Counted from the first letter of the stretch, positions 35,091 through 44,506 are shown. The stretch is 64,000 nt of DNA from JBBRHQ01 sp963725315 (GCA_963725315.1 CAVRYA010000001.1:411805-475804); one strand, 5' to 3'. The notes: a model not told the origin generated them from the letters alone. Translations and numbers: made by a program.

Positions 35091-35287
35091 CACAGGGAGG
35101 GGAGATATCTGTTGTTAGCGCGACTCCGGAGCTATGCGGTGGGGCCGGAGCCATTTGTCGGGCTCTATGGGGGCCGGACCGCGATCGGTTTCGCGCGCGA
35201 GACTCACATTAGGGCGCCGCGGCGGCCGTGACGAGAACGCGCCGCGCAGGTGGGTCGCACCCGGTTATCGGCGTCCAAACCAGCGGT

Positions 35288-36226
35288 TCAGCCGTCGCCC
35301 GGGCCGCCGCGCTCGCGACGGCGGAGGAAGTCGAGGAAGTCGCGGTCCGCTCGCGGCAGCGAGCTGGGGGTGCGGCAGACGACGACGAACTGGCGCGGGA
35401 AGCTGAGCCCCTCGACCGGGCGGCGGTGGAGGCGGTCGCGCGCCTCGTCGAGGGCGAGGGCCGAGAGCAGCACCGGCTCGGTGCGCTCCAGCGCCTCGCG
35501 CTTGGCGACCGCGGTGCTGCCGACCTCGATCAGCGGCGGCGCCAGGTGCAGGCCGCGCTCGGCCAGCGCCGACTCGACGCAGCGCCGGTCGTGCGCCTCC
35601 GGGTCGCGGGTGATCAGCGGCGTGCTGAGGAGCAGCCGCTGGGGGATCCGCTTGCGCCGCTGCCAGGCGTGGCTGCCGGGGACGGCGACCACCACCTCGT
35701 CGTCGAGCAGGTGGAAGACCTCGAGGTCGTCGTGCTCTGAGAGGTTCGGGTCGGCCGCGGTGATGCCGATGTTGGCGCGGCCCTCGGCGACCATCCGCCG
35801 CACCGCGACCGAGTTGGCGATCGTCAGCTCGACCGGCGCGTGGCGGGCCTTGTCGGCGTGGTAGGTGACCAGCTCGCCCGGCAGGTGGAACTCGGCGATC
35901 GTGTGGCTGGCGGCGAGGCGGATCGGGTCGGGCTCGCTGCGGGCGCCGGCCAGCAGCCCCTCGACGATCTCGGCCTGGTCGAGCAGCCGCCGCGCCTCCG
36001 GGTAGAGGCGGCGCCCGGCGACGGTCAGGGTGACGCCGCTGGAGGAGCGCTCCAGCAGGGTCGTCCCGGCCACCGCCTCGAGCCCGCGCAGCCGCTTGGA
36101 GAGCGCCGGCTGGCTGATCTGCAGGCGGACCGCCGCCTTGCCCAGGGTGCCGAGGTCGGCGGCGGCGCAGAAGGCCCGCAGGTCGGCGATGTCGGGGGTG
36201 CGGACGAGGCGCTTCGCCGGGGTCAT
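35288..36226 (-). CDS. LysR-family transcriptional regulator
   Basis: A 312-residue regulator. Residues 13-72 form the LysR winged helix (LRAFCAAADLGTLGKAAVRL, then ISQPALSKRLRGLE), and residues 100-300 the periplasmic-binding-like effector domain (IRLAASHTIAEFHLPGEL, ANIGITAAD). LysR proteins usually control a divergent gene, but here the next upstream gene (36243) runs in the same direction. The 197-bp gap downstream toward the lipase terminator holds no recognisable signal. The effector is unknown. ATG after GGGGAGGGGAG. Confidence 0.92.
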   Translation of the reverse strand: MTPAKRLVRTPDIADLRAFCAAADLGTLGKAAVRLQISQPALSKRLRGLEAVAGTTLLERSSSGVTLTVAGRRLYPEARRLLDQAEIVEGLLAGARSEPDPIRLAASHTIAEFHLPGELVTYHADKARHAPVELTIANSVAVRRMVAEGRANIGITAADPNLSEHDDLEVFHLLDDEVVVAVPGSHAWQRRKRIPQRLLLSTPLITRDPEAHDRRCVESALAERGLHLAPPLIEVGSTAVAKREALERTEPVLLSALALDEARDRLHRRPVEGLSFPRQFVVVCRTPSSLPRADRDFLDFLRRRERGGPGDG

Positions 36227-36242
36227 CTCCCCTCCCCCGCGC

Positions 36243-37343
36243 TCACTCGGCCAGCCCCAGGCGCTCGAGCACCGGGGCGTCCTCGAGCGAGTCGCCGGCG
36301 TGGTGGGCCTCGGGCAGCTCGACCCCGGGGACCGAGGGCACGCCGATCACGCTGAGCCCGGCGGCGCGGGCCGACGCGACCCCGGTCGGCGAGTCCTCCA
36401 GCGCGATCACCCGGCGCCCGGGCTCGAACCCGAGCTGCCGGCAGGCCTCGAGGTAGGGCTCCGGATCGGGCTTCGGCGCCGCCACCTCGTGGGCGCTGAC
36501 GATCACCCCGAAGGCGCCGTCCATCGCGGCGGTCTCCAGGGCCAGCTCGATGAAGGCGCGCGGTGAGTTGGAGACCAGGGCGAGGGGAGTGCCGGCGCGG
36601 CGCAGCTCGGCGACCAGCTCGCGCGCCCCGACCATCGCCTCGACCCCGCTTCGCAGCTCCTCCATCACCAGCCCGTCCAGCTCGACCATGATCTCGGCGG
36701 CGCGGCCCGGCTCGCCGAGGCGCCGTTCGAGGATCCCTGCCGCGACCTGGGCCGAGGTGCCGACCAGCTCCTGCTTGTGCTCGAGCGTGAACTCGAGCCC
36801 GCGGCTCTCGAAGAGGTCCTGCTCGCCCCGGGTCCAGACCGACTCGGTGTCGAGCAGAAGGCCGTCGTTGTCGAAGATCACCGCCTCGGGCGGCAGCGCC
36901 GCGACCGCGGCCAGCTCCCAGGTGCGAAAGGAGCGCATTTGGGCCAGCTGCCCCTCGCGCAGCACGTAGTGCTGGCCGAAGGCCATCTCGGCCTCGATCC
37001 CCTCACGGCCGACCCCGCTGAACAGGACCCGCAGAAGGATCTCGCCGGGGGCGGTCTCGATCGCCTCGTCGTAGCTGATGCTGAGCCGCTCCCAGGGCTC
37101 GTGGAAGGCGCGCCAGAAGCCGCGGACCTCCTCGCGCCCGCGGTACTCGCTGTCCAGCCCGGGGAAGATCCCCGCGGTCCTCCACTCGACCTCGGGGTCG
37201 AGGGTCTCGAGGAAGGCCTCGAGGTCGCCCCTGTTCCAGGCCTCGAAGGCGGCGACGACGAACCGCTCGGACTCCTCCGACGCCAGCTCCCCGGTGCTCG
37301 GATCCTCGGACACGCCGCGAGTATGCCCCACCTTCCGCCGCAT
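36243..37343 (-). CDS. NTF2-like (SnoaL) domain fused to a HAD phosphatase
   Basis: A 366-residue protein of two domains in one frame. Residues 20-140 are NTF2/SnoaL-like (VAAFEAWNRGDLEAFLETLD, EYRGREEVRGFWRAF). Residues 150-366 are a HAD phosphatase of the beta-phosphoglucomutase type: VIFDNDGLLLDTE (nucleophile Asp and the second Asp), LVSNSP (motif 2), PKPDPEPYLEAC (Lys) and VIALEDSPTGVASARAAG (acidic pair). About ten residues link them (ELAAVAALPPE), so a lost stop is possible. The start is ATG at 37343 or GTG at 37313. The substrate is unknown. Confidence 0.82.
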   Translation of the reverse strand: MRRKVGHTRGVSEDPSTGELASEESERFVVAAFEAWNRGDLEAFLETLDPEVEWRTAGIFPGLDSEYRGREEVRGFWRAFHEPWERLSISYDEAIETAPGEILLRVLFSGVGREGIEAEMAFGQHYVLREGQLAQMRSFRTWELAAVAALPPEAVIFDNDGLLLDTESVWTRGEQDLFESRGLEFTLEHKQELVGTSAQVAAGILERRLGEPGRAAEIMVELDGLVMEELRSGVEAMVGARELVAELRRAGTPLALVSNSPRAFIELALETAAMDGAFGVIVSAHEVAAPKPDPEPYLEACRQLGFEPGRRVIALEDSPTGVASARAAGLSVIGVPSVPGVELPEAHHAGDSLEDAPVLERLGLAE

Positions 37344-37352
37344 CGGTTGCGT

Positions 37353-37358
37353 TAGGGT
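37353..37358 (+). promoter_or_regulatory. Leaderless -10 element of the VOC gene
   Basis: TAGGGT, 8 nt before the ATG at 37367. It is in the 23-bp gap between divergent genes. Confidence 0.45.
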
Positions 37359-37366
37359 CAGCTCCG

Positions 37367-37753
37367 ATGAGCGAGACGGACGGACTGATCAGCCGCACCG
37401 ACTTCGTCACGGTGCCCACCGAGGACTTCGATCGGGCGGTCGAGTTCTACGGGGCCGTCCTCGGGCTGCCGAACTCGGCCCGCTACGGGCAGATGCCCGG
37501 CGCCGAGTTCGAGACCGGCAACCTGACCCTGGCGGTGATGCAGGCGGAGTCGTTCGGCTTCGACTTCAAGGCCAACGCCAACCCGATCGCGCTGCACGTC
37601 GACGACGTCGCCGAAGCGCGGGCCGAGCTCGAGTCGCGCGGCGTCAGCTTCGCCGCCGAGACGATGGACACCGGCGTCTGCCACATGGCCTTCTTCAAGG
37701 ACCCCGACGGCAATGCGTTGATGCTCCACCACCGCTACGCGCCGCGGGACTGA
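37367..37753 (+). CDS. VOC (glyoxalase/bleomycin-resistance) family protein
   Basis: A 128-residue vicinal-oxygen-chelate protein: two beta-alpha-beta-beta-beta units, with TDFVTVPTEDFDRAVEFYGAVLG at the start and IALHVDDVAEARAELESRG and FFKDPDGNALMLHHRY in the second half. The metal positions would be in VTVPT (no His), EFETG, HVDD and MLHHR, so one usual His is replaced, and the activity is uncertain. No neighbour suggests a substrate. Confidence 0.85.
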   Translation: MSETDGLISRTDFVTVPTEDFDRAVEFYGAVLGLPNSARYGQMPGAEFETGNLTLAVMQAESFGFDFKANANPIALHVDDVAEARAELESRGVSFAAETMDTGVCHMAFFKDPDGNALMLHHRYAPRD

Positions 37754-37760
37754 GGCCCGT

Positions 37761-38525
37761 TCAGCCGAGCGCGCCCAGCACCGCGTCCAGCTCGGCGACC
37801 ACGTCGCCGCCCAGCTTCACCTCGGCGACGCCGTCATAGGGGGTCGGGCCCTGGGTGACGATCGCCAGCCGCCCGCCACCCTGGAGAGTCACCTGGGGCA
37901 GACCGGCGGCCGGGTGCACCTCGAGCGAGGAGCCGACGCAGATCATCAGCTCGGCCCGGCCGGCCAGCGACGCCGCCTCGGCCATCGCCGCCTCCGGCAG
38001 CATCTCGCCGAACAGCACGACGTCGGGCTTGACCAGCCCGGCGCAGGTGCGGCACTCGGCGACCCCGTCCTCGCCGAACAGCCCCTCGACCTCCTCGAGG
38101 CCGTAGGTGGAGCCGCAGAAGGTGCAGGATGAGGTCGCGATCGAGCCGTGCAGCTCGATCACCTGCTCAGAGCCGGCGGCGCGGTGGAGGCGATCGATGT
38201 TCTGGGTGATCACGCCCGCCAGCAGGCCGCGGCGCTCCAGCTCGGCGAGCGCCTCGTGGGCGGGGTTCGGCCGCTTCTCGCCGAGCGTCTCGAACCGGGG
38301 CCGGTAGAAGCTCCAGAAGCGCGCCGGGTCACGGCGGAAGGCGTCGATGTGGGCGACCTCCATCGGGTCGACGTTCTCCCAGATCCCGGTGCCCGGGCTG
38401 CGGAAGTCGGGGATCCCTGAGGGCACCGAGACCCCGGCGCCGGTCAGCGCCACGGTGCAGCTCGATTCCTCGACCAGGCCCGCCAGCCGGGCCGCGCCGG
38501 CCTTCTCTGCGCTCCCGGCCTCCAC
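37761..38525 (-). CDS. Sir2-family NAD-dependent protein deacylase
   Basis: About 254 residues. Signatures: ALTGAGVSVPSGIPDFR for NAD, VITQNIDRLHRAAGSEQVIELHG including the catalytic His, a Cys4 zinc site in SSCTFCGSTY and ECRTCAGLVKPDVVLFGE, and MICVGSSLEVHPAAGLP. It removes acyl groups from lysines using NAD. GTG at 38525 is used as the start; translation further upstream has no sirtuin features. It ends 8 bp before the convergent VOC gene. Confidence 0.92.
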   Translation of the reverse strand: MEAGSAEKAGAARLAGLVEESSCTVALTGAGVSVPSGIPDFRSPGTGIWENVDPMEVAHIDAFRRDPARFWSFYRPRFETLGEKRPNPAHEALAELERRGLLAGVITQNIDRLHRAAGSEQVIELHGSIATSSCTFCGSTYGLEEVEGLFGEDGVAECRTCAGLVKPDVVLFGEMLPEAAMAEAASLAGRAELMICVGSSLEVHPAAGLPQVTLQGGGRLAIVTQGPTPYDGVAEVKLGGDVVAELDAVLGALG

Positions 38526-38662
38526 GGCGGAGAAGTCTGCCAGTCCGCGGCAATCGGAGTCGGGACGGCATGACCGGGTTCCCCGAGCGCCAGGATCCGC
38601 GGCTCGGACGATCGTCCGTCGGATGCACACGCCACCATGGCGGCATGCGAGGAGGAAGAGTG

Positions 38663-39586
38663 ATGCGCCGGGCACCGATCAGCACGACGCTGGGCCTCGC
38701 GGCCCTGGTGCTGGCGATCGCGGCCGGCACGCCGCTGGTGGCAGGCGCCGCCGCCCGCAGCCGTGTCCTCTACACGAGCGCCAACCTGCGCTCGATCGTC
38801 TCGATCAGCCCGAGTGGCGGCCACCTGCGCGTCCTCTACCGCGCGGCCTCCCCCGCCACGGTCTCCTCCCCCTCGGCGAGCCGCAACGGCCACCGGATCG
38901 CCTTCCTCTACTCGGTCGACACCCGTCGCGGCGGCCCCGGACCTCCGCGGACCGTCGACAAGCTCTTCATCGCCCGCCGCGACGGCAGCCACCGGCGCCT
39001 GGTGCGCAGATTCGTCGACCTCGACGTCGAGTCGCTGGCGATCTCCCCCAGCGGTCGGCGGCTCGTCTTCAGCCGGCAGCGAAGCGTCTCCGACGGCACC
39101 CAGCACCTCTACACCGTGAGGGCGAGCGGCCACGGCCTGCGCCGGGTCACCACCTCATCCGGCGCGGCCACCGACCCGCAGTTCTCGCCCAGCGGAAAGC
39201 GGATCGTCTTCACCAAGGACGGCAGGCACCGCAAGGGGATCGCCACGGTCGGGTTCACCGGAGGCCCGGGCCGCCTGATCTACCGCTCCGCCAGCGCCTC
39301 CGAGCCGAGCTACTCCCCTGACGGTAACCGGATCGCCTTCGTCAACGCCCGAGGCAGCGTCCTCTACCACCTCTGGCTGATGCGCGCGAGCGGGCGCCGC
39401 GCCCACCCGCTGATCCGCAACCGCTCGCAGCAGTTCAATCCCAGCTTCTCGCCCAGCGGGCGCAGCCTCGTCTTCGAGCAGGAGAGCTTCTCGCCGCTCC
39501 GCTTCACGCTTCAGACCGTGCGCAGCAACGGCAGCCACCGGATGGTGCTGCGCCACGGCGGCCACGAGCCGGTCTGGGTGCGCTGA
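38663..39586 (+). CDS. Secreted TolB-like beta-propeller protein
   Basis: A 307-residue protein with a signal peptide (residues 1-30, GTPLVAGAAA). The rest is a WD40-like/PD40 propeller with repeated blades of the type ISPSGRRLVFSRQ, FSPSGKRIVFTKD, YSPDGNRIAFVNA and FSPSGRSLVFEQE. Such propellers mediate protein contact; TolB itself is not expected in an organism of this type. ATG chosen because AGGAGGAAG lies 5 nt upstream; an ATG at 38645 is an alternative. Its upstream end overlaps the sirtuin 5' region divergently. Confidence 0.85.
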   Translation: MRRAPISTTLGLAALVLAIAAGTPLVAGAAARSRVLYTSANLRSIVSISPSGGHLRVLYRAASPATVSSPSASRNGHRIAFLYSVDTRRGGPGPPRTVDKLFIARRDGSHRRLVRRFVDLDVESLAISPSGRRLVFSRQRSVSDGTQHLYTVRASGHGLRRVTTSSGAATDPQFSPSGKRIVFTKDGRHRKGIATVGFTGGPGRLIYRSASASEPSYSPDGNRIAFVNARGSVLYHLWLMRASGRRAHPLIRNRSQQFNPSFSPSGRSLVFEQESFSPLRFTLQTVRSNGSHRMVLRHGGHEPVWVR

Positions 39587-39620
39587 GCGCCGCTCAGGGG
39601 CGGATGCAACCGAAGGGGGA

Positions 39621-39650
39621 TTGACCCGGCCCCGTCGCCGGGCGTAGGCT
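39621..39650 (+). promoter_or_regulatory. Sigma-70-type promoter, TTGACC-18-TAGGCT
   Basis: -35 TTGACC at 39621-39626, -10 TAGGCT at 39645-39650, spacer 18 nt. It precedes the gene at 39678 by a short leader with AAAGGAG at 39665-39671. It is one of only two places in the window where both boxes are recognisable. Confidence 0.6.
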
Positions 39651-39677
39651 CGCCTCAATCCGACCAAAGGAGCCGAG

Positions 39678-40034
39678 ATGGCTGACGCAGCACTGTTCAT
39701 TGGCTGGGGACAAGTCGTTCGGGGGCGCGAGGAGGCGGCCGTCAAGGTCTTCAACGAGAGCGTCGAGTACTGGGGCGGCCTCCAGGGCGACGGCAAGATC
39801 GAGGACTTCGAGGTGGTCCTGCTAACTCCCCACGGAGGCGACCTCGGCGGCTTCGCGCTGCTGCGCGGGAGCCGGTCCCAGATCGCCGCCCTCCACGACG
39901 ACGACGAGTTCGAGCGGCGGATCACCCGCGCCGACCAAATCGTCGAAAATCAGGGGGTCGTCGACGCGGCGGTCGGCGATGGCATCGCCCGCGGGATGGG
40001 CATCTACCAGGAGGAGATCGGCAAGATCGGCTGA
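39678..40034 (+). CDS. Conserved-type hypothetical protein, 118 residues
   Basis: A small soluble protein: ALFIGWGQVVRGREEAAVKV, VYWGGLQ-like segment, VVLLTPHGGDLGGFALLRGS and a helical end. The alternation of strands and helices suggests a dimeric ferredoxin-like (alpha-beta barrel) fold of the type in antibiotic-monooxygenase-like proteins, but no catalytic residue can be named. It has the best promoter and ribosome site in the window (TTGACC-18-TAGGCT, AAAGGAG), so it is probably well expressed. A palindromic repeat follows the stop. Confidence 0.7.
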   Translation: MADAALFIGWGQVVRGREEAAVKVFNESVEYWGGLQGDGKIEDFEVVLLTPHGGDLGGFALLRGSRSQIAALHDDDEFERRITRADQIVENQGVVDAAVGDGIARGMGIYQEEIGKIG

Positions 40035-40071
40035 GGCCCACTGCGGCCGGGGTCAACCGGTCGCTCACCGT

Positions 40072-40120
40072 GAACTGTCGCGTCTGGCGACCGAGGGGTG
40101 GTCGTCAGACGCATCAGTTC
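40072..40120. repeat. 49-bp palindromic intergenic repeat, copy 2
   Basis: GAACTGTCGCGTCTGGCGACC pairs with GGTCGTCAGACGCATCAGTTC (three mismatches), loop GAGGGGT. It lies between convergent genes, 4 bp from the stop of the beta-oxidation gene. It matches copy 1 at 9612-9660 at 41 of 49 positions. Confidence 0.75.
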
Positions 40121-40123
40121 GTC

Positions 40124-42127
40124 CTATTTACCGCTCCACTTCGGCGTCCGCTTGCCGAGGAACGCCGAGATGCCCTCGCGGGCGTCCTCGGACTGGAAGG
40201 CCGCCGCGAAGCCCTGCTTCTCGGCCTCGATCCCCTCGTCGATGTCGGCCTTGCCCGAGACCAGCTTGATCTGCTCGACCGCCAGCGGCGCCTGGCCGGC
40301 GAGACGGCGGCCCCAGGCGAGCGCCGTGTCGAACAGCTCGTGGTCGGGGACGACCGCGTTGACCAGCCCGGACTCGAGCGCATCGTCGGATGAGATCGCG
40401 TCGCCGATCAGGTTCATCTCCAGCGCCTTGTTGGGGCCGACCAGCGCCGGCAGGCGCTGGGTGCCGCCGAAGCCGGGGATGATCCCGAGCTTGATCTCCG
40501 GCTGGCCGAAGGTCGCCGCCTCGGCCGCGATCCGGAAGTCGCAGGCCATCGAGACCTCGCAGCCACCACCGAAGGCGAGCGCGTTGACGGCGGCGATCGT
40601 CGCCACCCCCGCCTGACCGAACTCGCGCAGCAGGCCGTGGCCGGAGTCGATCAGCTCCCGTCCCTGGGCCTCGTCGGTCATCGAGGTGAAGGCCTTGATG
40701 TCGGCGCCGGCGCTGAACACCAGCGGGATCGAGGAGGCGATCACCATCGCCCCCACCTCGGGGTCGGCCTTGACCTTCTTCCAGACCTCGCCCAGGTCCT
40801 TGATCACCTGTGGGGAGACCGCGTTCATCGGCGGGTTGACCAGCCAGGCGATCGCGACCGGGCCGCGCGTCTCCAGCTTCACCTTCTCGGGCTGATCGCC
40901 CTCGTCGGGCTGCGGGTAGGGGTAGAAGCCCTGCCCGGACTTCAGCCCCAGGCGGCCCTGGGCGACCAGCCGCCTCAGGGTGACCGGCGCGGCGAAGCGC
41001 TCGCCGTGCTTTTCCTCCAGCGCCTCGATCCGCTCCAGCATCGTGTCGAGGCCCTCGAGATCGGCCTTCCAGAAGGGCGGGAAGAGACCGCGGCGCGGGT
41101 CCATCCCGGCGCCGGCCATCATCCCGACGTCGATGTCGCGGACGCTGGCGACGTCCTCCTCGAGCAGCAGGCAGGCCTCGATCAGCGCCTTGCAGGCGAA
41201 CAGCTCCGCCAGCTCCTCGCCGTCGGGCTCGGCGTCGCCGGGGAGCTGCGGCTCGCCGTCCTTGTAGAAGCCCTCGCCGCCGGACTTGGCGCCGAGCTTG
41301 CCCTCGCCGACCAGCTTCTTCATCCCCTGGTGGACGTAGAAGGAGTCGCCGTAGGAGTCCTTGAGGTGCTCGGCGACGTGGAGGATCGTGTCGAGGCCGA
41401 GCAGGTCGCCGAGGACGAAGGGGCCCATCGGCGCCGCGTTGGCGGCGGCGACGCCCTCGTCGATCGCCTTGATCGAGAGCCCCTGCTCCTCCTGGGCGCG
41501 CCAGATCTCGCCGACCGCCGAGTTGAGGATGCGGTTGACGACGAACCCTGGGACCTCGCCGCAGACGATCGGCTGCTTGCGGATCGCCTGGGCGAAGTTG
41601 GAGGCCGCCTGCGCGGTCTCGGGCGAGGTCTCCTCGCCGTAGATCACCTCGATCAGCGGCATCACCGAGGCCGGGTAGAAGAAGTGGAAGCCGACCACCT
41701 TGTCGGGGCGCAGGGTCGCCTCGCCGATCTCGGTGATCGAGAGCGAGGAGGTGTTGGAGGCGAGGATCGCGCCGCCCGGGGTGACCGCGTCGAGCTCGGC
41801 GAAGACGGCCTGCTTGATCTCCATCTTCTCGGGCACCGCCTCGACCACGAAGTCGACCTCGCCGAACTCGGAGTAGTCGGTGGCGCCGGTGATCAGCGAC
41901 ATCACGTGCTCGAGCTGGGCGTCGGCCTGCTCCTGGGTCAGCTTCTCCTTGGAGACCAGCGAGCCGAGCTGGCCCTGGGTGACGCCGCGGGCCTTCTCGA
42001 TCGCCGCGTCGACGAATTTCTGCTCGATGTCCTTGACGACGACGGGGACGTCGGCGGCGGCGATCGCCTGGGCGATCTCGCCTCCCATGGTGCCCCCGCC
42101 GACCACGGCGGCCTTGAATACGAACAT
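40124..42127 (-). CDS. 3-hydroxyacyl-CoA dehydrogenase / enoyl-CoA hydratase fusion
   Basis: A 667-residue bifunctional beta-oxidation enzyme. Residues 5-185 are the NAD-binding dehydrogenase domain (AAVVGGGTMGGEIAQAI), 190-400 two dehydrogenase C-terminal domains (VPGFVVNRILNSAVGE), and 430-667 an enoyl-CoA hydratase (FSAGADIKAF, ALAFGGGCEVSMACD, EIKLGIIPGFGGTQRLP). The domain order, dehydrogenase first and hydratase last, is the reverse of E. coli FadB and like archaeal and many actinobacterial forms. It interconverts enoyl-, hydroxyacyl- and ketoacyl-CoA. ATG follows CCGGAGGAA. Confidence 0.93.
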   Translation of the reverse strand: MFVFKAAVVGGGTMGGEIAQAIAAADVPVVVKDIEQKFVDAAIEKARGVTQGQLGSLVSKEKLTQEQADAQLEHVMSLITGATDYSEFGEVDFVVEAVPEKMEIKQAVFAELDAVTPGGAILASNTSSLSITEIGEATLRPDKVVGFHFFYPASVMPLIEVIYGEETSPETAQAASNFAQAIRKQPIVCGEVPGFVVNRILNSAVGEIWRAQEEQGLSIKAIDEGVAAANAAPMGPFVLGDLLGLDTILHVAEHLKDSYGDSFYVHQGMKKLVGEGKLGAKSGGEGFYKDGEPQLPGDAEPDGEELAELFACKALIEACLLLEEDVASVRDIDVGMMAGAGMDPRRGLFPPFWKADLEGLDTMLERIEALEEKHGERFAAPVTLRRLVAQGRLGLKSGQGFYPYPQPDEGDQPEKVKLETRGPVAIAWLVNPPMNAVSPQVIKDLGEVWKKVKADPEVGAMVIASSIPLVFSAGADIKAFTSMTDEAQGRELIDSGHGLLREFGQAGVATIAAVNALAFGGGCEVSMACDFRIAAEAATFGQPEIKLGIIPGFGGTQRLPALVGPNKALEMNLIGDAISSDDALESGLVNAVVPDHELFDTALAWGRRLAGQAPLAVEQIKLVSGKADIDEGIEAEKQGFAAAFQSEDAREGISAFLGKRTPKWSGK

Positions 42128-42294
42128 GTTGTGCGGTTCCTCCGGAGGGTTCTCTGGTTGGGGGCGGGGAGGCTATCGGCGCGGCCGCCGCGGCGGCTTC
42201 CCGCCCGCCCCAGCGCCGAACGCAAGGTTGAGGCCCCAATGGGCACGGAACGTGCAGTTCGGCATGCGGGGCCCGTGTGCGAGGCTGCGCGGCC

Positions 42295-43083
42295 GTGGGC
42301 CGGATCACCGACTTCGAGATCGAGCTGGACCGCGACTGCTGCGAGCAGGTGGTCGAGCGCGAGTGGGGCGCCTCCTTCCTCTGCCCCTCGATCCCGCTGG
42401 TCTGGGACGCCAACTGGGTGCTGATCGAGCGTCCCGGGATGAGCGTCGCCGAGATCGAGGCCGTCGCCGACGAGGTGATCGGCGGGGCCGGCATGAAGCA
42501 CCGCACCGTGCTGGTCCGCGACATGGAGGCGGCGTTCGGGATGGTCGGCGAGTTCGAGGCGCGCGGCTGGAACGTCGAGCGCGGCCTGCGCATGGACTGG
42601 AACCGCCCGCCCGACCGCGACCCCGAGGCCTCGGTCGACGAGGTCGGCCAGGAGCACCTGGATGAGCTGCGCCGGGAGCTGATTCGCGGCGGCCTGCCGG
42701 TCAAGGGGCCGCAGACCGCCGAGGTGATCTCCCAGCTGATCGAGTGGGAACGGATGATCGGCCGGGTCGGCGGCGATCGCTGGTTCCTTGCCCGCGCCGA
42801 CGGCAGGCCAGCCGCCTGCTGCCGTCTGCTGGCCCGCGACGGGATCGGCCAGGTCGAGGACGTCGGCACCCTTCCGGCCGCCCGCGGCCGCGGCCTCGGC
42901 AGCGCCGTCACCCTCGCCGCCGCCCGCGCCTCCGCCGCCGACGGCAACGAGCTCACCTATCTCGGCGCCCTCGCCGACGACTGGCCGCGGCTGATGTACG
43001 CGAAACTCGGCTTCGACGAGGTCCGCGAGACGGTGGCCTTCCGCCGCCCGCCGCCTGGGCTCGCCTCCCCGGGCCGAGTCTGA
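42295..43083 (+). CDS. GNAT-family N-acetyltransferase
   Basis: About 262 residues. The N-terminal half (FEIELDRDCCEQVVEREWGA) is a degenerate repeat of the fold; the C-terminal half (about 130-255) has the acetyl-CoA site in VEDVGTLPAARGRGLGSAVTLAAARAS (the RGRGLG turn) and LMYAKLGFDEVRETVAF, the usual end. The acceptor is unknown. GTG at 42295 used; GTG at 42277 is possible. Divergent from the beta-oxidation gene. Confidence 0.85.
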   Translation: MGRITDFEIELDRDCCEQVVEREWGASFLCPSIPLVWDANWVLIERPGMSVAEIEAVADEVIGGAGMKHRTVLVRDMEAAFGMVGEFEARGWNVERGLRMDWNRPPDRDPEASVDEVGQEHLDELRRELIRGGLPVKGPQTAEVISQLIEWERMIGRVGGDRWFLARADGRPAACCRLLARDGIGQVEDVGTLPAARGRGLGSAVTLAAARASAADGNELTYLGALADDWPRLMYAKLGFDEVRETVAFRRPPPGLASPGRV

Positions 43084-43125
43084 CGGGCCCCGACTTTTTT
43101 CATTCTCCGCGCGCGCGGTCGAGGA

Positions 43126-43153
43126 TTGACAATCACAGAGCCTCGACTATGCT
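43126..43153 (+). promoter_or_regulatory. Sigma-70-type promoter, TTGACA-16-TATGCT
   Basis: -35 TTGACA at 43126-43131 and -10 TATGCT at 43148-43153, spacer 16 nt, followed by GGGGGAGG and ATG at 43183. This is the strongest-looking promoter in the window and precedes a secreted protein. Confidence 0.65.
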
Positions 43154-43182
43154 CGCTCTGGCTCCGCGGAAGGGGGAGGCGC

Positions 43183-44506
43183 ATGGAGCTGAGGGAGCTA
43201 GTTCGCGGCTGCGGCCGTCGAATCGGATCGGGTCGACGCATGGGTTGGGCGCCGCGGCTTGCGCTTGTCCTGCTGGTTGCCGGACTGGGCGCGCCGCCTC
43301 CGCCTCCGCGGCGTTCGACCTGGAGGTGACCCCGCTCAAGCCTCATCCCACCAAGGCCGGGTACTACACAGGGACCTTCTCCGCCTCCTCCGGCGCCTGT
43401 ACGCCCTTGACGTTCAACGGGCACACCTACCCTTGCTACGTCGGGCTGACGGTGTCGTGGGGTTTTGCAAGCGGCGGCGGAACGGTCACGATCGCCGGGA
43501 TAGGTGGCGAGGACAACAGCGCCGTATCGCTCTCTCGCAGCTTCGAGATGATGTACCCGGGTGCGCCGGCCGTTCTGCAGCTCGACGTCACCTATTACGG
43601 CTACGCACAACCCCCCGGCGAGTCCACCCGCGTGCCGCTCTGCTTTCCCCAGAACCGCCCCTGCGCGAGCGTGGATCGGGCGAAGATCCGCGCGTTCGAG
43701 GCAGGCCCGGGAGATTCTCAAGAACGATCGCAAGAAGAAGATCGACGCGGTCCAGCAACTCGAGGACAGGAACGACGTCTTCTGCAGCGTCTCGGGCTAC
43801 CTGCTGGGCCGCCTAGAGCCCCACGAGGCGGTCGATAAGGGCTGGGACGAGGCATGCGGCAGGATTCCCGATCTGGTCAAGGCCTACGTCGACGCGGACC
43901 GAAAGCTCGACCGCGACGCCGAGCTGATCCGCAATCTCGACCGCGAGATCAATCGGCTGGAAGGGGGCGGGCGGGCCGCGGCATTTGCCTCGAGCCTTGG
44001 GTCATCCGCATCGGGATGGCCGGCTTCGACCCTCTCCGCAGGGCGGGCAGGCGGTCAAGATCCCCTGGCCGCATTGAATGGCGCGCGCAAGCGGGCGCTT
44101 GCGGGGATCGGCTCGCTTTCCAAGGCGATCGGCAAGGGCAAGCTCGACCAGGCAGGAGGCCTTGGCCCAGACCGCCGCGTCGAGGCTGAGGGCGCTACCT
44201 GAGGCCTGTGGCGCCGCGAAGCGGTACCTGAAGAAGAGCGGCCTCGGCACCAGGTTCAGCCGGGCGAAGATCCTTCGCGCCCTGCGGCGACTCAAGGCAA
44301 AGCCGCTTCCCCGACGCGTGGCGAGGTTCGCAAAGGCGCTTCACCTGAGCAACGCGAAGATGAGGCGTCTGGTGCGCAGGGCGAAATCCGTCCCCAAAGC
44401 TCATATCACGGCCATGGGTGTTTCCGACCTGATCTGTGATCCGCGACTCGCCGCCATCGACGGCTCGCTCGCCAAGGCATTCCAGAAGCTGGCGAGCGGC
44501 CTCTAG
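43183..44506 (+). CDS. Secreted protein of unknown function (three frameshifts)
   Basis: Reconstructed across frames, a protein of about 440 residues. It begins with a signal peptide (GWAPRLALVLLVAGLGA), then after a one-base shift near 43295 a beta-rich domain (FDLEVTPLKPHPTKAGYYTG, GHTYPCYVGLTVSWGF), after another near 43705 a helical region (LKNDRKKKIDAVQQLEDRN), and after a third near 44155 a basic helical end (CGAAKRYLKKSGLG, ending FQKLASGL). Each part is coding-like and continues the previous one, so the shifts are probably sequence errors. No family is recognised. It has a near-consensus promoter. Confidence 0.5.

Noticed and set aside
40128..42956. A 942-codon minus-strand frame overlapping the beta-oxidation gene
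   Set aside because: Second frame of a real gene; mostly Arg/Gly, typical of shifted GC-rich codons.
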